A DNA stretch of 64,000 nucleotides from Streptomyces malaysiense. Its GTDB lineage: Bacteria; Actinomycetota; Actinomycetes; Streptomycetales; Streptomycetaceae. Within the stretch, counting starts at the first letter, position 1, and each line of letters opens with the position of its first letter. The DNA lies in the NCBI RefSeq assembly GCF_000980885.2, contig NZ_LBDA02000001.1:62001-126000 (forward strand). Direction: 5' to 3'. The notes beneath the pieces were generated by a model that saw nothing but the letters and a program-made list of their open reading frames with translations, did not search any database and had not been told where the DNA came from. Shown here in pieces: positions 58,225-64,000 of the stretch. The translations under genes were made by a program, and so were the position numbers.

Positions 58225-58494
58225 GCAACTGTGGAGATCCGAGGGAACTGAGTGCTGTGCGAAAGGTGCGCTCGGACATCGGAGTGATCATATTGACGGG
58301 AAACGGTCGCCACAGCCGTGGGCGTGGAGCGAGTGACCCGAAATCAGGCTCGGACCACCGTCCAGGAGGGAGCCCCGTGCGAGCCTCCGCGTCGCCGAAC
58401 CGGCGGACGGACCCGGCGTCCCCGCCGTCACCTCGTGCCGCGCCGTCGAGACGCCGGCATCCCGCTGCGCCGCATCGCCGAACGCGCCGCCCGG

Positions 58495-59655
58495 TCAGGA
58501 GTCGAGCCAGTCGGCGATCTCGTCGGTGTGCTCGCCGAGGCGGGGCGGCCGGTGGTCGTAGCGGGGCGGGGTACGGGACAGCGAGATCGGGTTGGCGACC
58601 AGGTCCAGGGTCGCCCCGTCGTCCCCGTCCACGGAGGCGCGGGGGGCGAGGCCCAGCCGTTCGGCGAGGGCGAAGGCCCCGCCGATGTCGTTGACCGGAC
58701 CGCACGGGACGCCGAGCGGTGTGAGGTGCTCGAACCACTCGGCGGCGGTCCGAGCCGCCAGCAACTCCGACAGTTTTGCGGCCAGTTCGTCGACATGGGC
58801 CACCCGCTCGGCGTTGCCGGCGAAACGCGCGTCGTCGGCCAGCTCCGGGGCGCCGACGCCCTGGCACAGAGCCGCGAACTGGCGGTCGTTGCCGACGGCG
58901 ATCACCAGCGGCCGGTCCTTGGCCCGGTACACCTCGTACGGGGCGATCGACGGATGCCGGTTGCCCATGATGCCCGGCACCCGGCCGGCCAGGGTGTATC
59001 CGGCGGACTGGTTGACCAGGCCCGACAGCAGGGTCGTCAGCAGATCGACCTCGATGAGCTGCCCCTCGCCGGTCGCCTCCCGGTGCCGCAGCGCGGCCAG
59101 CACCCCGACCGCGGCGTGCAGCCCGGTCAGCACGTCCACCACCGCCACCCCGGTCTTCACCGGCTCCCCGGGCGCGGACCCGGTGACACTCATCAGCCCG
59201 CCCACGGCCTGGATCAGCAGGTCGTACCCGGGCAGCGCGGCCCCCGGTCCGGACCCGAAACCGGTGATCGAGCAGTACACGATGCCCGGGTTGCCGGCGC
59301 ACACCTCGTCGTAGCCGAGCCCGTACTTCCGCAGCGTCCCCGGCCGGAAGTTCTCGAACAGCACATCCGCGCGGCGCGCCAGTTCGACGGCACGGCGCCG
59401 GTCGGCCTCCGCACGCAGATCGAGAGCGACCGAGCGCTTGTTGCGGTTGACGGACAGGAAATAGGTGGCCTCGCCGTGCGCGTGCGGCGGCCCCCACGCA
59501 CGGGTGTCGTCACCGCCCGCCGGATGCTCGACCTTGATCACATCGGCGCCCAGGTCGGCGAGGAGCATCGTCGCGTACGGCGCCGCGAGCACCCGCCCGA
59601 AGTCGGCGACGAGAACACCGCTCAGCGGCAGCGGCACATCGGCTCCACCCGTCAC
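58495..59655 (-). CDS. CaiB/BaiF family CoA-transferase
   Basis: 386 aa from GTG. Family III CoA-transferase motifs: ADFGRVLAAPYATMLLADLG (about 17-36), RNKRSVALDL, FENFRPGTLRKYGLGYDEV, and VAVVDVLTGLHAAVGVLAAL with the catalytic Asp in place. HTDEI near the C-terminus is the closing signature. It moves CoA between acyl donors (for example formyl, succinyl or other short acyl groups) with a glutamyl/aspartyl-anhydride mechanism. No partner gene identifies the acceptor; the TetR/DUF35 neighbours suggest an acyl-CoA pathway. Confidence 0.92.
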   Translation of the reverse strand: MTGGADVPLPLSGVLVADFGRVLAAPYATMLLADLGADVIKVEHPAGGDDTRAWGPPHAHGEATYFLSVNRNKRSVALDLRAEADRRRAVELARRADVLFENFRPGTLRKYGLGYDEVCAGNPGIVYCSITGFGSGPGAALPGYDLLIQAVGGLMSVTGSAPGEPVKTGVAVVDVLTGLHAAVGVLAALRHREATGEGQLIEVDLLTTLLSGLVNQSAGYTLAGRVPGIMGNRHPSIAPYEVYRAKDRPLVIAVGNDRQFAALCQGVGAPELADDARFAGNAERVAHVDELAAKLSELLAARTAAEWFEHLTPLGVPCGPVNDIGGAFALAERLGLAPRASVDGDDGATLDLVANPISLSRTPPRYDHRPPRLGEHTDEIADWLDS

Positions 59656-60073
59656 GTCCTACCTCCCGAGCCGTGCGGATTCCCGGTGGTCCGGGGCCGC
59701 CGGACCACTCCGGCCCGGCCGAGGCGGCCATTGTGGGGGTGGCCGGCCCTTCGGCGCACTGGACGAAATGGCCTGCTCCCGGGGGTCGGGGTGCGCCGGT
59801 CTGTCGATGGCGCGGGGCCTTCGGGCCGGCCCTCGTCCCCCTGCTGCCCTCGCTCCCCATACCGCCCTCGCTCCCCACGCTGCCCTCGCCCCCTCCGCCC
59901 GGGTCACACCGACGGCGCCGCGCCCCCCCCCCCGCCGTGCACCGGGGGTCGGGGTACCGGAGCGCGGCGAGGTGGAACCCCGGGTGATCGAAAGCGCGTC
60001 AACTGCCAGGCGTAACCTTTCTGCGCCCGATCCGCCCCGCCCGTCGACCCCAGCGCCGCCCAAGGAGAACCGC
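59656..60073. other. Low-complexity gap before the ATP-grasp gene
   Basis: About 420 bases. It contains three imperfect 18-base copies (59843-59896) and an 11-base run of C (59923-59933). No supported gene; the promoter of the next gene should lie at 59990-60040 (GCGTAACCTTTC). Confidence 0.5.
59843..59896. repeat. Three imperfect 18-bp tandem repeats
   Basis: GCTGCCCTCGCTCCCCAT (59843-59860), ACCGCCCTCGCTCCCCAC (59861-59878) and GCTGCCCTCGCCCCCTCC (59879-59896) share the core GCCCTCGCYCCC. Confidence 0.75.
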
Positions 60074-60916
60074 ATGCCCGCCGCTCGCCCCCGTGTCCTC
60101 TACGTCACCGACCTGGCGTACCAGGCCCGCGGGCGCCGCTACTGCGACGAGGACATCTTCCTCACCTCCCGGCTGCGCGCCCATTTCGACCTCGCCCTGT
60201 GCCATCCGCTGGACACGGCGGCACTCATGGACGGCCACGACGCCGTCGTCGTCCGCAACAGCGGCCCCGTCCTCGGCTACCAGCGGGCCTACGACGCCTT
60301 CCGCGCGCGGGCGCTGGAACACGGCAGCCGTGTGTACAACCCGCTCACCGGCAAGGCCGACATGGCCGGCAAGCAGTACCTCCTCGACCTGACCGCCGCC
60401 GGGTACCCGGTCATCCCGACCGTCGACCGCCTTGCCGACCTGCACCGGCTGCCGCCCGCGCACCGCTACGTGGTCAAGCCCAGGCTCGGCGCGGACTCCC
60501 TCGGCCTGCGCATCGTCCCCGCCACCCGCCTCGACACCCACGCGGGGGACGACGTCCTCATCCAGCCGCACATCGACTTCGCCTACGAGGTCTCCTTCTA
60601 CTTCGTGGACGACGACTTCCAGTACGCCCTCTACGCCCCCGACCCGCGCCGCCGCTGGGAGCTGAAGCCGTACGCGGCGACCGCCGCCGACCTGGAGTTC
60701 GCCCGGCGCTTCATCGACTGGAACGAACTCGGCCACGGCATCCAGCGGGTCGACGCCTGCCGGGCCCCCGACGACGGCCTCCTGCTGGTCGAACTGGAGG
60801 ACCTCAACCCCTACCTGTCGCTGGAGGCCCTGCCGGAGCGGGACAGGGACGCCTTCGTGGGCGCGTTCACGGCGTCCCTGAGCCGGTTCGTGCGGGGGGC
60901 GGTCAGCGCGATGTGA
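60074..60916 (+). CDS. ATP-grasp-like protein
   Basis: 280 aa after AAGGAGAACCGC. N-terminus MPAARPRVLYVTDLAYQARG, then DAVVVRNSGPVLGYQRAYDA and a central VVKPRLGADSLGLRIVPATR (about 133-152), the Lys-containing glycine-poor loop of the ATP-grasp fold. DDVLIQPHIDFAYEVSFYFV, LYAPDPRRRWELKP and LLLVELEDLNPYLSLEALPE, the last carrying the metal ligands E..E..N, complete it. Such enzymes ligate acids to amines or thiols with ATP. The substrate is unknown and no partner gene is adjacent. It ends 14 bases into the opposing lyase gene. Confidence 0.8.
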   Translation: MPAARPRVLYVTDLAYQARGRRYCDEDIFLTSRLRAHFDLALCHPLDTAALMDGHDAVVVRNSGPVLGYQRAYDAFRARALEHGSRVYNPLTGKADMAGKQYLLDLTAAGYPVIPTVDRLADLHRLPPAHRYVVKPRLGADSLGLRIVPATRLDTHAGDDVLIQPHIDFAYEVSFYFVDDDFQYALYAPDPRRRWELKPYAATAADLEFARRFIDWNELGHGIQRVDACRAPDDGLLLVELEDLNPYLSLEALPERDRDAFVGAFTASLSRFVRGAVSAM

Positions 60917-63326
60917 CGCCGATCAGCTGGCTGACTCCGGCCGTGCCGGCGAGGTCGCCGAAGGTCAGGGTGAGGGACTCGCCGGTCTCGGCCGAAGCGA
61001 GCGTGGCCGGGGCCGAGACGACCGAGGTGACCGGACGCCGCCAGGTCAGGGTCAGACCCGTGCGCGTCAGTGTCGGATCGCTCACGGCGATCACCGCGGT
61101 ACCGTCCCCCCGCTCGCTGATCATCACGGAACACGGATCGCTCGCCGTGAGCGATCCGACCGTTCCGCCGGACCAGAAGTTCACCCCGGTGAAGCCGAGC
61201 GAACGGACCGAAACGCCCTGCTGACCGTCCGCGTTGGCCGATACGGTCAGCCAGTGCCGGTCCGCCGACCGTGCGCGCGTTCGCGCGGCGCTCGCGCCCG
61301 GCATGAGCAGATAGGAGTACGAGGCGTCCACCGGATCGGTGCCGTGATCGACGTACATCGTCAGGTACTTCCTGGTCAACACGGCGGTCGAGCCGGCCGT
61401 GTTGATCGAGCTCCAACTGCCCTCGCGCGCCTCGCGCAGCGCCCGTACCGTCGCGCCCCCGGGAAAGACATAGCCGCCGTGCCCGCCGATGTGCGCCCAG
61501 CCGGTGCCTTCGAGCGTCTGCGACCAGGGGTACCCCGCCGGTTCCGCGCCGCCGTCCACCGTGAACGTCGCGCCGCCGGCCGCGCCGAGGTTGCGGTTCT
61601 CGATCGTCGTCTCCACGGTCGTGCCGTCGGTGCAGGAGATGCCGGCGCCGAGGCAGACCACCGTGTCGTCCAGGAAGAACCACGACTTCCTCGCGACCAG
61701 TGTCGACCGGAGGCCCTTGAGGTACTGCCCGACCGCGGCCCGGCGGCCGTCCGTCGCGCCGCCCACCCAGTTCACGTCCGGTCTGGCCGCGCCCCAGTCG
61801 CCGCCCGCACCGTCGGCCAGGGCCTTGCGCGAGACGGTCGTACCGGGGAGCCGGCAGGGGTCGACGGTGGGCCAGAAGGCGTCGCTGTACTGGTCGTCGG
61901 CGAAGGTGCCGCCCCACCAGTACAGCATCCCGGAACCGGTGTGCCAGCCGCGCGGGTTCTCGCCGTTGCCGCACTCGTAGTAAGCGATCCGCTCGCTCGC
62001 CATGCTCAGCGAGGCCGCCCAGCCGGGCCGGCGGTGCGTGGCCCGTGCCATGGCCGGGAACAGCCGGTGCCCGGTCGGCTCCGGGACCGCCCGCACCGTC
62101 GTATCGTCCTCGACCTCCTGGAGCCGGGCCAGGTTCGGCAGGCTGAGCACCGGGTCCGCGAGCGGCGGACGGTACCGGTCGCGCCGCATCCAGCCCTTCA
62201 CCAGAGCGCGCCAGCGCGCGTTCCGCGCCGCGCCCGCGCCCTGGCCGAGCAGCACGATGGCGGCGAGGACGGGGTGCCCGCGCAGGTGGTCGTCCTGCTG
62301 TACGCCCGCCGGGTCATCGGCGGACAGGCCCCGGCTGACCGCGCGGCCCGCGACGCCGTCCATGACCAGGCCGTTGTACAGGAACGGCGCCCAGGCCCTC
62401 TCGACCGAGTCGAACACGGCCGTCCGGTTCTCGTCCGTCACCTCCCAGTTCGACCCGGCCAGCAGCGCGAACAGCATGCCGAGACCGCCCAGGAACACCG
62501 AACCGTACGAGCCCGTGTACGGCACCCAGGTGTGCTGGACGAACGAGCCGTCGGCGTACAGGCCGTCACCCGAGGAGACGTAGGGGAAGACGGGGGACAG
62601 GGCGTCCCGGGCCAGTGCCACCTTCGCCGCGTCCGCCCCGACCACCCCGCGCAGCGCCAGCACCCGGCACAGATCGACCCGGTTGGCGCCGGTGCTCGTA
62701 CCGCTGTAGTCCGACACCGCCGAGTCGGGAACGAACTGGTCCACCGCCGCCAGGTACCCGGCGAGTCGGTCGGCCGGCAACGCGTCGTGGAGCAGCACGC
62801 ACGTGTCCAGGAGTGCCTGCGGGGCGCCGATCTGCCAGCTCCACCAGTTGCCGTAACGGGCCCGGCCGGCGTGGTACACGTCGTCGTGGAGGTGGCCGAG
62901 GCCGGTGACGACGGCGTCGCGCAGGTTCGCGTCACCGGTGAGACCGGTGCCCGGCTGGCCGTACGCCTGCGCGAGAGTGCTCAGCCGGGTGTAACTGGTG
63001 CTCATGTTGCCCGAGCAGACGTACGATCCCGGGTCCGTGCCCGGATCCGGTTCGGCGTACGGGAGGTCCGGCCACAGGGCCCCGGCCGTCGGCGACATCG
63101 AGGCGAGGTACCGTCGCGCCGTTCCGCCCAGGCCGGCCAGGCGGGAGGCGAAGGGCTCGGCGGCGGGGTCGAAGCCCTCGCCGAGGATCAGGGTGCGCCA
63201 CTTGGACCGCAGGGCGGTGAACTCGTCCGGCACGGCGGAGGCGGGGGAGGGGGTGCCCAGTCCCAGGGCGGCGGCGGTGCCGGAGCAGACGGCCAGGAAA
63301 CCACGACGTGACCGAGGAGTCGTCAT
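60903..63326 (-). CDS. Tat-exported family 8 polysaccharide lyase (hyaluronate/xanthan-lyase-like)
   Basis: 807 aa from the ATG beginning MTTPRSRRGFLAVCSGTAAA: SRRGFL is a twin-arginine signal, followed by a cleavage region (SPASA). The alpha/alpha toroid (about 50-390) carries the family 8 catalytic residues: NWWSWQIG with Asn near 160, and QHTWVPYTGSYGSVFLGGLG with His and Tyr near 263-268. Beta-sandwich domains follow (about 400-800), with ISCTDGTTVETTIENR and the C-terminal VVSAPATLASAETG. It cleaves acidic polysaccharides by beta-elimination outside the cell. The last 14 bases overlap the ATP-grasp gene. Confidence 0.92.
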   Translation of the reverse strand: MTTPRSRRGFLAVCSGTAAALGLGTPSPASAVPDEFTALRSKWRTLILGEGFDPAAEPFASRLAGLGGTARRYLASMSPTAGALWPDLPYAEPDPGTDPGSYVCSGNMSTSYTRLSTLAQAYGQPGTGLTGDANLRDAVVTGLGHLHDDVYHAGRARYGNWWSWQIGAPQALLDTCVLLHDALPADRLAGYLAAVDQFVPDSAVSDYSGTSTGANRVDLCRVLALRGVVGADAAKVALARDALSPVFPYVSSGDGLYADGSFVQHTWVPYTGSYGSVFLGGLGMLFALLAGSNWEVTDENRTAVFDSVERAWAPFLYNGLVMDGVAGRAVSRGLSADDPAGVQQDDHLRGHPVLAAIVLLGQGAGAARNARWRALVKGWMRRDRYRPPLADPVLSLPNLARLQEVEDDTTVRAVPEPTGHRLFPAMARATHRRPGWAASLSMASERIAYYECGNGENPRGWHTGSGMLYWWGGTFADDQYSDAFWPTVDPCRLPGTTVSRKALADGAGGDWGAARPDVNWVGGATDGRRAAVGQYLKGLRSTLVARKSWFFLDDTVVCLGAGISCTDGTTVETTIENRNLGAAGGATFTVDGGAEPAGYPWSQTLEGTGWAHIGGHGGYVFPGGATVRALREAREGSWSSINTAGSTAVLTRKYLTMYVDHGTDPVDASYSYLLMPGASAARTRARSADRHWLTVSANADGQQGVSVRSLGFTGVNFWSGGTVGSLTASDPCSVMISERGDGTAVIAVSDPTLTRTGLTLTWRRPVTSVVSAPATLASAETGESLTLTFGDLAGTAGVSQLIGVTSR

Positions 63327-63557
63327 GACGGCGCTTTCTAGCACGCGCCCGCTCAGACGCTCAATAGGTGTGTTTTCGGACATCACTTGGGCATCCGGGT
63401 GTTCGGTCCAATGGCGAGGGCGAGTTGAGCCATTGGGGCGATTCGGTGGCGGCGCGCGGGGAACGCCGGACCACGGGACGACGAGTGCGCGAAACGATCG
63501 GCACGCGGGCACGGCACTCGCGGGCGACGGGTGCGGCGGCGGACGGAGCGGAGCGGT

Positions 63558-64000
63558 ATGGCGCGGGCGGAGGACGGTTTCCTGGGGCGGCTCGACCCCG
63601 ACATGTGCGTGGTCACGGCCGCGGCCCGCGGTGAGCGGGCGGGCTGTCTGGTCGGCTTCGCCTCGCAGTGCTCCATCCGGCCACCCCGGTTCGCCGTGTG
63701 GCTGTCCAAGGTCAACCACACCTATCGAGTCGCCCGCGCCGCGCACTGCCTCGTCGTCCACCTGCTCACCCGCGACCAGCGCGCCCTCGCGGAACGCTTC
63801 GGCGGCGAGACCGGGGACGACACCGACAAGTTCGTCGGCCTCGACTGGGTGCCAGGACCTGACGGCGCGGTCGTCCTCGCGGACGCGGCGGCCTGGTTCG
63901 TCGGCGGCATCCTGCACCGCGTCGACGGCGGCGATCACGTCGGCTTCGTACTCGACCCCCTGGAGTGGGGCGGGGGAGCGGCGGGCCCCCTGTTGCGACT
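63558..64000 (+). CDS. Flavin reductase (FMN-binding split barrel), C-terminus cut by window edge
   Basis: 147 codons are open to the window edge with no stop. MARAEDGFLGRLDPDMCVVT starts the split barrel, GERAGCLVGFASQCSIRPPR (about 24-43) contains the flavin-binding loop, FAVWLSKVNHTYRVARAAHC and HVGFVLDPLEWGGG continue it. Flavin reductases supply reduced FMN to monooxygenases in the cytoplasm. The start could be a few codons upstream; no ribosome site stands out. No partner enzyme is seen in the window. Confidence 0.8.
   Translation, partial: MARAEDGFLGRLDPDMCVVTAAARGERAGCLVGFASQCSIRPPRFAVWLSKVNHTYRVARAAHCLVVHLLTRDQRALAERFGGETGDDTDKFVGLDWVPGPDGAVVLADAAAWFVGGILHRVDGGDHVGFVLDPLEWGGGAAGPLLR

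Noticed and set aside
57240-58494. A thiolase partner for the DUF35 protein
   Set aside because: No thiolase or SCP2-like frame was found on either strand between 56.6 and 59.7 kb.

Overview
This is a very high-GC window with GTG/TTG starts, almost entirely G/C third positions, mycothiol enzymes, a Streptomyces subtilisin inhibitor, DUF574 and DUF4232 proteins and many leaderless genes. It is a chromosomal segment of a Streptomyces (or a very close actinomycete). I see no rRNA, tRNA, CRISPR array, insertion sequence or phage gene.

Layout. 1-7.0 kb: a cut universal stress protein behind an SLC13/ArsB-type permease, a DUF4232 lipoprotein, then a signalling block (membrane Ser/Thr kinase, divergent ECF sigma factor, PAS-GAF-SpoIIE-HATPase phosphatase). 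7.3-8.8 kb: a leaderless antitoxin-like/Fic-like pair whose Fic motif has lost its catalytic His, and a subtilisin inhibitor with Lys at P1. 9.0-11.0 kb: a compact operon of a 45-residue mini-gene, a heme-oxygenase-fold iron enzyme, a HemK-like methyltransferase and a CDGSH Fe-S protein. 11.2-18.5 kb: a DHA2 efflux pump with two operators but no adjacent repressor, then envelope and lipid genes (SDR, DMT permease, polysaccharide deacetylase, MGDG-synthase-like glycosyltransferase, YihY, PaiB-like).

18.5-29.2 kb is the most interesting part: one minus-strand peptide locus. It starts with a 71-aa double-glycine-leader peptide, followed by a HlyD protein, a C39-peptidase ABC exporter and a second NHLM-type ABC protein, then a 33-aa acidic mini-peptide, a 620-aa protein with two heme-oxygenase-fold domains, an aldehyde-dehydrogenase/LuxC-like protein and an MFS exporter. 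Each of the two small peptide genes is followed directly by a strong hairpin, the usual layout for making much precursor and less enzyme. No lanthionine synthetase, YcaO, radical SAM or nitrile-hydratase-type gene is present, so I infer that this may be an undescribed peptide-maturation system.

29.9-44.7 kb: small hypothetical genes, a MarR-isochorismatase-fold pair with a readable operator, a phosphoesterase and an acetyltransferase, then a six-gene molybdenum hydroxylase operon of the form II cox type with a Crp-like palindrome upstream. These are followed by an alcohol dehydrogenase, FolD, a SnoaL-like protein, a Sec-secreted peptide and a lone acyltransferase fold lacking its catalytic Ser. 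44.9-51.7 kb: mycothiol-dependent formaldehyde oxidation (dehydrogenase plus MBL hydrolase), DUF4180, an SDR, a LysR regulator divergent from a DinB/maleylpyruvate-isomerase-type protein, an L,D-transpeptidase and a DUF574 methyltransferase. 52.2-64 kb: a MalY/PatB-type aminotransferase, an F420/FMN split-barrel protein, a large secreted hydrolase, a DUF35 protein and TetR regulator sharing an operator motif, a CoA-transferase, an ATP-grasp-like protein, a Tat-exported family 8 polysaccharide lyase and a cut flavin reductase.

Starts, motifs, hairpins and operators were read by eye; family names come from motif recognition, not database searches.
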